From: Janibacter endophyticus
GTDB lineage: Bacteria > Actinomycetota > Actinomycetes > Actinomycetales > Dermatophilaceae
Assembly: GCF_016888335.1 (NCBI RefSeq)
Contig: NZ_JAFEJG010000004.1
Location: forward strand, 806,001 to 870,000
Direction of reading: 5' to 3'
DNA length: 64,000 nt
Made by a program: the position numbers and the translations under genes
The notes under the pieces: model-generated
Seen by the model: the letters and a program-made list of their open reading frames with translations, nothing else
Told to the model about the DNA's origin: nothing
Databases searched by the model: none
Shown: positions 8,051 through 18,372 of the stretch, piece by piece
Layout of the letters: each line of letters begins with the position of its first letter
How positions within the stretch are numbered: the stretch's first letter is position 1

Positions 8051-8737
8051 CTACGACAGGCGACCTGACGCCCCCTCGTCCAGGACGATCCGGCGACGGT
8101 CGCGCTGGAAGCCGTGGTCGATCCCCCAGAGGACCGCCTGGCTGCGGGAGGTGACTCCCATCGTCCGGTACGCGGCCCGGATGTAGGACTTCACCGAGTT
8201 GATGCTCAGGTAGGTCCGGCGGGCGATCTCCTGGTTCGTCAGACCCTCGGTGATCAGCGCGATGATCTCGGACTGCCGCGGGGTGAGTCCCTCTGCCTTG
8301 CCCGGCCACCCGCCGGCGTGGTCGCCCTCGCCCTCGGACGGCTGTGGCTCGAGGATCTGCGCGCCCGCGTGCACCTGCTCCAGTGCGCGGACGAGCTCGT
8401 CAGCTCGCAGTGACTTGGGCAGCACGGCGGCGACGCCACGGTCACGTGCCGCGGCGACGACCTCAGGGGTCGCCGACCACGTGTAGAGGACGGACCGTGT
8501 CACGTGGTGGTCGCTCACGACGTCGTCGAGGTGGTCCTCGACGGCCGCCGGGAGGGAGAAGGTGTCGTACAGCCCGATGTCCACCGGCTGCCCCGCCGAG
8601 AGCTTGCTGTCGAGCTCGACGACCTGGACACGGTCGGAGTGCGGCTCGAGCATCGCCGCGACCCCGCGGACGACGAGCTCGTAGTCGTTGAGGACGGCGA
8701 CCCTGATGGGTGCCTGCCCGCCAGGGCTGGTCTGCAT
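8051..8737 (-). CDS. LuxR/NarL-type response regulator (orphan)
   Basis: A 228-residue regulator with an N-terminal receiver domain (about 10-125) and a C-terminal LuxR helix-turn-helix (about 150-212: LTPRQSEIIALITEG, NQEIARRTYLSINSVKSY). The receiver is divergent: the usual acidic pair is replaced by LNDYELV, the phospho-Asp region reads IGLYDTFS rather than DxxMP, and the conserved Lys is present in VLPKSL. No histidine kinase lies nearby, so phosphorylation control is doubtful. I chose ATG at 8737 because it begins just before the receiver strand; a GTG at 8785 would add 16 residues. It is divergent from katE, which may be a target, but that is only positional. Confidence 0.8.
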   Translation of the reverse strand: MQTSPGGQAPIRVAVLNDYELVVRGVAAMLEPHSDRVQVVELDSKLSAGQPVDIGLYDTFSLPAAVEDHLDDVVSDHHVTRSVLYTWSATPEVVAAARDRGVAAVLPKSLRADELVRALEQVHAGAQILEPQPSEGEGDHAGGWPGKAEGLTPRQSEIIALITEGLTNQEIARRTYLSINSVKSYIRAAYRTMGVTSRSQAVLWGIDHGFQRDRRRIVLDEGASGRLS

Positions 8738-8881
8738 GTCTGCAAGGTACTCGCTGTCCACCCCGCAGAGGCCCTGCGCGTACACCCCAATGGAGGTGGC
8801 CGCTACGCCGTTGACCAGCGGTGATGCGTGCTTGAGTCATCAGGCGTGCGACCAACCGCACCCTGACCGGAAGGACCTCCT

Positions 8882-11008
<2,127 letters not shown>

Positions 11009-11023
11009 TCGAAGGAGAGCATC

Positions 11024-12205
11024 ATGCGAGCACTCACCTGGCAGGGCCCCCGCGACGTCCGCGTGGAGGACGTCCCCGACCCGCGGATCGAGCAACCGAC
11101 GGACGCGATCATCCGGGTCACGTCGACGGCGATCTGCGGGTCGGACCTGCACCTCTACGAGCCCCTCGGCCCCTTCCTGACGAAGGGGGACGTCCTCGGC
11201 CACGAGACGATGGGCGTCGTCGAGGAGGTCGGCAGCGAGGTCACCCACATCGCCGTCGGCGACCGGGTCGTCGTCCCCTTCAACATCTCGTGCGGGCACT
11301 GCTGGATGTGCGAGCGGGGGCTGACCGCGCAGTGCGAGACGACGCAGGTCACCGAGCATGGCAAGGGTGCCTCGCTCTTCGGCTACACCGAGCTGTACGG
11401 CTCGGTGCCCGGCGGTCAGGCGGAGTACCTGCGCGTGCCGCAGGCGCACTTCGGGCCGGTCAAGGTGCCCGAGGGCGTCGCGGACGAGCGCTTCCTCTAC
11501 CTCTCCGACATCCTCCCGACGGCCTGGCAGGGCGTCGCCTGGACGGAGGTCGACGAGGGCGACACCCTGGCCGTCTTCGGCCTCGGCCCGGTCGGCCAGC
11601 TCGCCACCCGGATCGCCCGGCACCGGGGCCTGCGGGTCATCGGTGTCGACAACGTCCCGGAGCGGCTCGCCGCCGCGCGAGCCTTCGACATCGAGGTGCT
11701 GAGCACCGATGAGGTCGATGACATCCCCGCCGCGATCAAGGACCTCACCCACGGCCGCGGCGCCGACGGCACGCTCGACGCCGTCGGGATGGAGGCGCAC
11801 GGCAGCCCGGTCCTCGGGGCCGCGGTCAAGGCCGCCGGTCTCCTCCCGGACGCGCTCGCCAAGCCGCTCATGGAGCGCGCGGGCATCGACCGGCTGGCCG
11901 CCCTGCACGGCGCGATCAGCGCGGTTCGCCGTGGCGGCACCGTCTCCGTCAGCGGGGTCTACGGCGGCATGGCCGACCCGATGCCGATGATGGAGATGTT
12001 CGACAAGGGCATCGCGCTGCGCATGGGGCAGTGCCACGTCCGGCGCTGGGTCGACGACATCCTCCCGGTCGTCGCCGACGACGCCGACGTGCTCGGTCTC
12101 GAGTCGCTCGCGACCCACCGACTCCCGCTCGAGGAGGCCCCGCACGGTTACGAGATCTTCCAGAAGAAGCAGGACGGCTGCATCAAGGTCGTGCTCCAGC
12201 CGTGA
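11024..12205 (+). CDS. zinc-dependent alcohol dehydrogenase (formaldehyde-dehydrogenase-like)
   Basis: A 393-residue medium-chain dehydrogenase. Catalytic-zinc ligands are visible in AICGSDLHLY and GHETMGVVEEVG; the structural-zinc cysteines are C-G-H-C-W-M-C-E-R-G-L-T-A-Q-C near residues 88-102. The Rossmann motif is GLGPVGQLATRIA (about 186). The length and central insertion resemble glutathione-independent formaldehyde dehydrogenase-like enzymes, which often lie beside stress genes. Substrate unknown. GAAGGAGAG precedes ATG. The stop overlaps the next GTG (GTGA). Confidence 0.9.
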   Translation: MRALTWQGPRDVRVEDVPDPRIEQPTDAIIRVTSTAICGSDLHLYEPLGPFLTKGDVLGHETMGVVEEVGSEVTHIAVGDRVVVPFNISCGHCWMCERGLTAQCETTQVTEHGKGASLFGYTELYGSVPGGQAEYLRVPQAHFGPVKVPEGVADERFLYLSDILPTAWQGVAWTEVDEGDTLAVFGLGPVGQLATRIARHRGLRVIGVDNVPERLAAARAFDIEVLSTDEVDDIPAAIKDLTHGRGADGTLDAVGMEAHGSPVLGAAVKAAGLLPDALAKPLMERAGIDRLAALHGAISAVRRGGTVSVSGVYGGMADPMPMMEMFDKGIALRMGQCHVRRWVDDILPVVADDADVLGLESLATHRLPLEEAPHGYEIFQKKQDGCIKVVLQP

Positions 12206-13203
12206 GCGCTGAGGTTGCCGCTACCACGCCGGGGGTGGCCGTCGTCGCGGGCGCCTCGCGCGGGCTCGGCCTGCTCATCAGCACCGAGCTGGCCCGCCGC
12301 GGCTTCCGGGTCCACGGGTGCGGCCACTCCGCGGCGACGCTCGACCGGGCCGCGACGCTCGTCGCCCATCGCTCGGGCCGAGGCGAAGGGGGACCCGGCG
12401 GGGCCCCCTTCGTCCCCTCGGTGTGTGACGTCCGGGACGCGGATGCGGTCCAGGCATGGGTCGAGCGGGTCCTCGAGGACGAAGGGAGGATCGACGTCGC
12501 CATCCACGTCGCCGGGATCATCCAGGTCGGCCCCGTCGGCTCGACGACGCTCGGACACTTCCGGGACGCGGTCGAGACGATGCTCATGGGCCCGGTGCAC
12601 CTCGCTCTGTCGGTGCTGCCGACGATGCGCTCGGCGGGGAGAGGCCGGATCGGCATCGTCAGCTCGGTGGGTGGGGTCGTCAGCGTGCCCCACCTCCTGC
12701 CGTACTCGGTGGCGAAGTTCGGTGCCGTCGGCCTGTCGGAGGGTCTGCACGCCGAGCTCGCCGGCTCGGGCGTCACGGCCACGACGATCGTCCCGGGGCT
12801 CATGCGCACGGGCGGGCATGTCGGTGCGCAGTTCGTCGGTCATGCCGAGCACGACTACGCGTGGTTCGCGCCCGGTGCGTCGATGCCGGTGCTCTCCGTC
12901 GGCGCAGAGCGGGCCGCCCGTCGGATCGTCGACGGGGTGCTCGCCGGCCGGTCGCAGGTCGAGCTCACCCCGCTCACGATGGTCGGCCGCCGCGTCCACG
13001 GTCTGGCGCCGGCGCTGACGGTACGCGCCATGGGCCTCGCCTCACGGATCCTGCCCGAGGGTCCCGAGCGTGGTCCGTCGATGTCGCCGCAGCGCCCCCG
13101 GGTGAGCGGCGCGACCGCTCGGGCCCGCCTGGGGTCGCGCGTCGTCAACGCGCTGAGCGTCCTGGGGGACCGGGCGGCTCGTCGCAACAACGAAAGGGTG
13201 TGA
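12202..13203 (+). CDS. SDR-family ketoreductase-like protein
   Basis: A 333-residue short-chain dehydrogenase with the cofactor motif AGASRGLGL (about 17-25), HVAG in place of NNAG, SSVGG, and the catalytic pair YSVAK. A C-terminal extension of about 80 residues (VELTPLTMVGRRVHGLAPAL onward, quoted as TPLTMVG) is typical of membrane-associated or long actinobacterial SDRs. The GTG start overlaps the stop of the alcohol dehydrogenase and the reading frame further upstream is a shadow. Only 1 nt separates it from the next gene. The substrate is unknown; position suggests a step in the glycan cassette downstream. Confidence 0.8.
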   Translation: MSAEVAATTPGVAVVAGASRGLGLLISTELARRGFRVHGCGHSAATLDRAATLVAHRSGRGEGGPGGAPFVPSVCDVRDADAVQAWVERVLEDEGRIDVAIHVAGIIQVGPVGSTTLGHFRDAVETMLMGPVHLALSVLPTMRSAGRGRIGIVSSVGGVVSVPHLLPYSVAKFGAVGLSEGLHAELAGSGVTATTIVPGLMRTGGHVGAQFVGHAEHDYAWFAPGASMPVLSVGAERAARRIVDGVLAGRSQVELTPLTMVGRRVHGLAPALTVRAMGLASRILPEGPERGPSMSPQRPRVSGATARARLGSRVVNALSVLGDRAARRNNERV

Positions 13204-13204
13204 G

Positions 13205-14227
13205 GTGCAGGTCGACAACGCGCTGGTCGAGCGGGTCCGCGTGCTGGGCGCGCACGCCCAGCACGACGGCGTGATCAACGGGGTCCTTGACCTTGCCCGG
13301 GAGCTGGGGCCGGTCGGGGCCTCGGTCGGGAGCGACCCGGTGGCCTACCTGCGGACCCTGCTCTCCCTCGGCGCCGGCGATCTCACCGTCGCGCGGGTCG
13401 TCGAGCCGCACCTCGACGCGACGGCGATCCTCGCTCAGGCCGCGGACGGCGACCACGAGGCCGTTGTCCCCGGGCCCGGCGACGGCGTCTGGGGGGTGTA
13501 CGCGGCCCACGGAGCAGGTCATCACCTGCTGGCCTCGCGAGAGGGGGAGGGCTGGGTCCTCACCGGGCGCAAGCCGTGGTGCTCCCTCGCCGGCGAGCTG
13601 AGCCATGCCGTCATCACCGCGCACACGGGACCCGAGACGACCCGAGCCTTCGCGGTGCGTCTCGACGACCCGGGGGTGCGCCACCCCGAGCAGGCCTGGG
13701 TCTCGCGCGGGCTGACGCGGGTCCGCTCGACCACGCTCGAGCTCGACGGCGTCCCGGCGACGCCGCTCGGGGACGACGGCTGGTATCTCCGGCGCCCCGG
13801 CTTCGCCTGGGGCGGCATCGGCGTGGCCGCGGTCTGGCTCGGCGCCGCCCACGCGCTCCTCAGCACCCTCACCGAGGCGAGCCTGCGCCGCCCGCCCGAC
13901 CAGATCGCCTCGGCGCACCTCGGTCGCGCCGACGCTCTCCTCCACGCCGCCGACGCGACCCTCGTCGCGGCCGCGGTGTCGATCGAGGCGGGGGAGGGCG
14001 TCGGCGAGGCCGGAGCGCTGCTCGCCGCGCGGGTCCGCGCGACGTGCGCTGACGCCGCCGAGCAGCTCCTGACGATCGTCGGGCACGCGCTCGGCCCCGG
14101 TCCGCTCACCGGCGACGACGAGCACGCGAGACGTGTCGCCGACCTCACCGTCTACGTCCGCCAGCACCATGCCGAGCGAGACCTCGCGCGACTCGGCGCC
14201 CTCGTGCTCGCCAGGCAGGAGCGATGA
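13205..14227 (+). CDS. acyl-CoA-dehydrogenase-fold flavoprotein
   Basis: A 340-residue protein of the acyl-CoA dehydrogenase fold, shorter than the usual 380-400. The middle beta domain shows WVLTGRKPWCSLAG (about 119-132), and the C-terminal helical domain ends with RQHHAERDLARLG. I do not find the catalytic Glu region (YEGTNQ-type) of true acyl-CoA dehydrogenases; the RQHHAERDLA end recalls flavin-dependent N- or C-hydroxylases built on the same fold. It could thus be a hydroxylase acting on a cluster intermediate; this is inference. It starts with GTG 1 nt after the SDR stop and overlaps the PIG-L gene by ATGA. Confidence 0.7.
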   Translation: MQVDNALVERVRVLGAHAQHDGVINGVLDLARELGPVGASVGSDPVAYLRTLLSLGAGDLTVARVVEPHLDATAILAQAADGDHEAVVPGPGDGVWGVYAAHGAGHHLLASREGEGWVLTGRKPWCSLAGELSHAVITAHTGPETTRAFAVRLDDPGVRHPEQAWVSRGLTRVRSTTLELDGVPATPLGDDGWYLRRPGFAWGGIGVAAVWLGAAHALLSTLTEASLRRPPDQIASAHLGRADALLHAADATLVAAAVSIEAGEGVGEAGALLAARVRATCADAAEQLLTIVGHALGPGPLTGDDEHARRVADLTVYVRQHHAERDLARLGALVLARQER

Positions 14228-15585
14228 GTACCCCGCCCTCCTTCCGCCACAGCGAGCCCGGCACGAGCGAGGCCGCCTGGCTCCTCGACACCCGGTGGGA
14301 GGCGGTGCCCGCGCTCGCGCCGGAGGCGGTCCTCGAGGGGTGCGACAGCCTCCTCGTGCTCGCGGCGCACCCCGACGACGAGAGCCTCGGCGCCGCAGGG
14401 CTCATCGCCGCCGCTGGTCGCGCCGGCCTGCCGGCCGTGGTGATCGTCGCGAGCTCCGGTGAGCAGTCGCACCCCCGGGCCACTGCGTGGTCCGTCCACG
14501 ACCTCGGCCGGGCACGTCGTGCCGAGGCGCGCCGTGCCGTGGAGGGGCTCGCTGCGGACAACCGGCTCGTCCAGCTCGCCGTCCCCGACGGCCGGGTGAG
14601 CGAGCACGAGGGCGAGATCGCCGCCGCCGCATCCCCCTTCGTCGGACCGCGGACGCTTGTCCTCGCCCCCTGGAGCCGCGACGGGCACCCCGACCACGAT
14701 GCCGTCGGCCGCGTGGCCGCCCGGCTCGGTGCGCGGGTCTGGGAGTACCCCGTGTGGGCGTGGCAGTGGGCCGACGGCGACGTCCTGCCGTGGGAGCGGC
14801 TGCGGCAGGTCCCGCTCGACGTCGAGCTGGTCACGGCCAAGAGGACCGCGATCGAGGCCCATGGCACGCAGACGACCCCCCTCGGGCCGGGGGAGGGGGA
14901 CGCGCCGGTCCTCGGGCCGCACGTGCGCGCTCGCTTCGAGCGGCTCGTCGAGACCTACGTCGTGCCGGCCGACGAGCCCGTCCCGTCACCGTCCCGATCA
15001 GAGCGCGCTGAGACCTTCGACGAGCTGCTCGGCGACGGAGACCCGTGGGACCTCGACGGCTGGTACGAGCGACGCAAGCGCGCGCTCTCCCTGGCCGGGC
15101 TGGGGCGCGAGCGGTACGACCGCGTGCTCGACCTGGGCTGCGCGACGGGCCGGCTCACCGCCGACCTCGCTGCGCGCGCCGGCCACGTCACGGCGGTCGA
15201 CGTCAGCCAGGCCGCCCTCGACCGGGCTCGCGCGCACGTCCCCGACCCGCACGTCGAGTGGCTCCGCGGCGAGCTGCCCGGCGTCCTCGACGAGGTGAGC
15301 GGATCCCCCTTCGACCTCGTCGTCATCTCCGAGGTGGGCTACTTCCTCCGTGGCGACGAGTGGCTGGCCACGGTCCGCGGCGCCCGGCGGCGGCTCGCCG
15401 ACGGAGGCGAGATCGTCCTGTGCCACTGGCGGCACCCGACGACCGGCATCCCGCTCGACGGGCCGCTCGCCCACCGTCAGGCCCACGCGATGCTTGACCT
15501 GCCGCTGAGGGTGCGGCACGAGGAGCCGGACCTCCTGCTCAGCGTCCACGGTGGGCGCCCGCTCACGACCCGGGGCGCGCGATGA
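14224..15585 (+). CDS. PIG-L deacetylase fused to a SAM methyltransferase
   Basis: A 453-residue two-domain protein. Residues about 40-240 are a PIG-L/LmbE zinc deacetylase, with AAHPDDES (about 45-52) and the second metal motif DGHPDHDAVG. Members remove acetyl from N-acetylglucosaminyl compounds (MshB, GlcNAc-PI). Residues about 265-450 form a NodS-like SAM-dependent methyltransferase with VLDLGCATGRLTADL. The pairing suggests deacetylation of an amino-sugar and then methylation of the freed amine or a neighbouring group, as in Nod-factor NodB-NodS; that is inferred by analogy. Stop-start overlaps on both sides (ATGA) couple it to the flavoprotein and the first glycosyltransferase. Confidence 0.88.
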   Translation: MSTPPSFRHSEPGTSEAAWLLDTRWEAVPALAPEAVLEGCDSLLVLAAHPDDESLGAAGLIAAAGRAGLPAVVIVASSGEQSHPRATAWSVHDLGRARRAEARRAVEGLAADNRLVQLAVPDGRVSEHEGEIAAAASPFVGPRTLVLAPWSRDGHPDHDAVGRVAARLGARVWEYPVWAWQWADGDVLPWERLRQVPLDVELVTAKRTAIEAHGTQTTPLGPGEGDAPVLGPHVRARFERLVETYVVPADEPVPSPSRSERAETFDELLGDGDPWDLDGWYERRKRALSLAGLGRERYDRVLDLGCATGRLTADLAARAGHVTAVDVSQAALDRARAHVPDPHVEWLRGELPGVLDEVSGSPFDLVVISEVGYFLRGDEWLATVRGARRRLADGGEIVLCHWRHPTTGIPLDGPLAHRQAHAMLDLPLRVRHEEPDLLLSVHGGRPLTTRGAR

Positions 15586-16271
15586 TCACGCGGGTCGCCG
15601 TGGTCGTCCCGGCGCGCGACGAGGAGGAGATGCTCCCGGGATGCCTGAGCAGCATCGAGGCTGCGGCCGCCGTCCTGCGCCGGGCTCGCCGTGAGACCGC
15701 CGTCGACGTCCGGGTCGTCCTCGACGGATGCACCGACGGCTCGGCCGCCGTCGTCGCGCTCCACGGCGCACGGGCGACGTCCTGCGATCTCGGCCGGGTC
15801 GGTGCCGCCCGGCACCTCGGGGTCATGACCGCGCTCGGCCACGGTGCCGCCGGCCAGACCTGGGTCGCCTGCACCGATGCCGACTCGGTCGTCCCGGTGC
15901 ACTGGCTCACCGAGCAGCTCGACCTCGCGGACGACGGCGCAGACGTCGTCGTGGGCACCGTCGAGCCGCTCGGCATCATCGACCCGGCCGTGCTCGCCGG
16001 GTGGGCGGCTCGCCACGAGCTCGTCGAGGGCCACACCCACGTCCACGGCGCCAACCTCGGACTGCGAGCCACGACCTACCTGGCGCTCGGAGGCTTCGCC
16101 CCGCTCGCCCTGCACGAGGACGTCGACCTCGTCCGGCGGGCCCGGCTCAACCCCTCGGTCCGCGTCATCGCGACCGACCGCCTGCGCGTGCGGACCTCCG
16201 CGCGCACCGACTCGAGGTGCACCGGCGGCTTCGCCGGCTACCTCGCCGACCTCGCGAAGGAGGTGGGCTGA
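15582..16271 (+). CDS. family 2 glycosyltransferase
   Basis: A 229-residue GT-A glycosyltransferase with the start VVVPARDEEEMLPGC, VVLDGCTDGS, the metal-binding DADS (CTDADSVVP, about 96) and the acceptor-side HEDVDLVRR. No transmembrane segment, so it is cytosolic. It transfers a sugar from a nucleotide donor to an unknown acceptor. It overlaps its upstream neighbour by 4 nt and the downstream GT4 gene by 1 nt (TGATG). Confidence 0.85.
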   Translation: MITRVAVVVPARDEEEMLPGCLSSIEAAAAVLRRARRETAVDVRVVLDGCTDGSAAVVALHGARATSCDLGRVGAARHLGVMTALGHGAAGQTWVACTDADSVVPVHWLTEQLDLADDGADVVVGTVEPLGIIDPAVLAGWAARHELVEGHTHVHGANLGLRATTYLALGGFAPLALHEDVDLVRRARLNPSVRVIATDRLRVRTSARTDSRCTGGFAGYLADLAKEVG

Positions 16272-17371
16272 TGCGCATCGCCGTCATCGCCACGACCCGC
16301 AACCCCCTGGCGGAGCCCTACCCCGGCGGCCAGGAGGCGCAGACCGCGGCGGTCCTGCGCGGCCTGCGCCGGGCCGGCCACACCGTGCGCCTCTACGCCC
16401 GCGAGGGCACCGACCTCGCGCTGTGCGACGAGCTGGCGGCCTACCCTGTCCCGCCGGTGCTCAGCCGGATCTCCGAGCTCGACCTGCACCTGCCCGAGCC
16501 GGACTTCCTGCGCGACGAGACGGCCATGGCGTGGGCGATGGCCGATCTCGCCCGACGGCCCGTCGACCTCGTCCACAACCAGAGCCTCCATCACCTGCCG
16601 CTCGCGATGAGCGCTGCCCTCCCGAGCCCGGTGGTGACGACGCTGCACTGCCCGCCCTTCCCCTGGATGGAGGTCGGCGTCGCGCTCGCCGCCCCTTCCG
16701 TGCGTTACGTCTGCGTCAGCGCGGCCTCGGCCGCCCAGTGGTCGATGCTGCAGAGCCGACCGCGCGTCGTGCACAACGGCATCGACCCCGCGGCCTTCCC
16801 TCTCGGTGATGGCGGCGATGCCCTCGTCTGGGTCGGCCGGATCACCCCGGAGAAGGGCACCGACCTCGCGATCCGCGCCGCTCGTGCGGCCGGTCTGCCC
16901 CTGCGGCTCGTCGGACCGACGAGCGACCGGCGGTACTTCGCGTCGCACGTCGAGCCGCTGCTCGGTGACGGCGTCGAGCACCTCGGCCACCTGACGAATG
17001 AGGCGACCGCCGAGGTCGTCGGGTCGAGCCTGGCCAGCCTCGCGACCCCCCGCTGGGAGGAGCCCTTCGGGCTCGTCGCCGCGGAGGCGATGATGTGCGG
17101 CACGCCCGTCGTCGCGCTCAGCCGCGGCGGCCTGCCCGAGGTCGTGAGCCGCAGCTCCGGCGTCCTCGTCCCCGACCTCGGCCGGGCCGAGGCGGCCCTC
17201 GCGGACGCCCTCGCCGAGGCGGTACCGCAGGCGGCTGCCCTGGACCGGAGGGCCGTGCGGGCCGACGCCGAGGCGCGGCTCGGAGAGGACCGCATGGTCG
17301 CCGAGTACCTCGAGGTCTTCGCCGACGCCGTCGAGGGCCAGGCCAGCCTCAGCTCGATCCGCGTCGGATGA
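16271..17371 (+). CDS. family 4 glycosyltransferase
   Basis: A 366-residue GT-B glycosyltransferase. The N-terminal domain has YPGGQEAQTAAVLRGL (about 18-33); the C-terminal domain has VWVGRITPEKGTDLAIRA and the donor-binding EPFGLVAAEAMMCGTPVVA (the E-x7-E motif of GT4). Start is the ATG overlapping the GT2 stop; the longer upstream frame is a shadow. It overlaps the next gene by ATGA. Resembles actinobacterial transferases annotated near PIG-L genes; donor and acceptor unknown. Confidence 0.88.
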   Translation: MRIAVIATTRNPLAEPYPGGQEAQTAAVLRGLRRAGHTVRLYAREGTDLALCDELAAYPVPPVLSRISELDLHLPEPDFLRDETAMAWAMADLARRPVDLVHNQSLHHLPLAMSAALPSPVVTTLHCPPFPWMEVGVALAAPSVRYVCVSAASAAQWSMLQSRPRVVHNGIDPAAFPLGDGGDALVWVGRITPEKGTDLAIRAARAAGLPLRLVGPTSDRRYFASHVEPLLGDGVEHLGHLTNEATAEVVGSSLASLATPRWEEPFGLVAAEAMMCGTPVVALSRGGLPEVVSRSSGVLVPDLGRAEAALADALAEAVPQAAALDRRAVRADAEARLGEDRMVAEYLEVFADAVEGQASLSSIRVG

Positions 17372-18372
17372 GCCTGCGCATCGGGTGGTACGTGCACCAT
17401 CACGGGGCCGGCCACCTCACCCGGGCGCGGGTCGTGGGTCGGGCGCTTGCCGCGCGGGGGCACGAGGTGACGCTCCTGGGCTCGCGGCTGAGGGACGTCC
17501 CGGCAGCTCTCGGGCGACTGGACCTCCCGATGGACGACGAAGGGGTGGACCCTCGCCGTGACGAGGTGACGGCGGGAGGTCGTCTGCACTGGGCACCGTT
17601 GCGGCACAGCGGGTTCCGTGGTCGAGGAGCGTCGCTCGCGGCGTGGGTGGCCGACCAGGGGCCTGACCTCCTCGTCGTCGACGTCTCGGTCGAGATGGCG
17701 ATGCTCGGGCGGCTCCTCGGCGTGCCCGTCGTCGTGGTCGCCCAGCCGGGGGAGCGCACGGACGAGCCGCACCGGGCGGTCTACGACATCGCCTCGGCTG
17801 TCCTCGCGCCGTGGCCCGCGGGGTGGTCCCAGCTCGTCGCGCCGCACCTCGCGGACGCGCGGGCCGAGGTCGTCGAGGTCGGGGGCATCAGCCGACTGGC
17901 CGCTCCCGCGGGCGTGCCTGCCACGGAGCGGCAGGGCATGGTGCTCGCCGGGGGAGAGGGCTTCGACGACCCCGACCTCGCCGACCGCATCACCGCGTCG
18001 GTCCCCGGCCTGCGCTGGCAGGTCCTCGACGGCCGGACGTGGGTCGACGACCTCGCTCCGGTCCTCGCAGCGGCGGAGGTCGTCGTCGCCCACTGCGGCC
18101 AGAACGCCGTCGCCGACATCGCCGCGATTGGACGTCCCACGCTCCTGCTGCCGCAGGAGCGCCCCTTCGCCGACCAGGACCGGCTCGCGACAGCCCTGGC
18201 TGCGCGAGGCCTGGCGCGCATCGTCGTCCGCGACCGGCAGCGCGACCCGCTCACCCACTGGGCGGCCGAGGTCGAGGCGTCGCGCGTGCTGCCGTCCCGC
18301 TGGGAGCAGTGGCGCACCGAGGGCGCCGTCGACCGCGCGGCCGAGCTCGTCGAGCGGGTGGGTCGTGGTTGA
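17368..18372 (+). CDS. GT-B glycosyltransferase (MurG/GT28-like)
   Basis: A 334-residue GT-B protein. It begins RIGWYVHHHGAGHLTRA, the MurG-like H-G-x-G-H nucleotide loop, and ends with HCGQNAVADIAAIGRPTLLLPQ, close to the UDP-binding signature of GT28/GT1 enzymes. No membrane segment. It probably adds a further sugar to the product of the preceding enzymes; acceptor unknown. It is coupled by ATGA to the GT4 gene and overlaps the next gene by 8 nt. Confidence 0.8.
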   Translation: MSLRIGWYVHHHGAGHLTRARVVGRALAARGHEVTLLGSRLRDVPAALGRLDLPMDDEGVDPRRDEVTAGGRLHWAPLRHSGFRGRGASLAAWVADQGPDLLVVDVSVEMAMLGRLLGVPVVVVAQPGERTDEPHRAVYDIASAVLAPWPAGWSQLVAPHLADARAEVVEVGGISRLAAPAGVPATERQGMVLAGGEGFDDPDLADRITASVPGLRWQVLDGRTWVDDLAPVLAAAEVVVAHCGQNAVADIAAIGRPTLLLPQERPFADQDRLATALAARGLARIVVRDRQRDPLTHWAAEVEASRVLPSRWEQWRTEGAVDRAAELVERVGRG

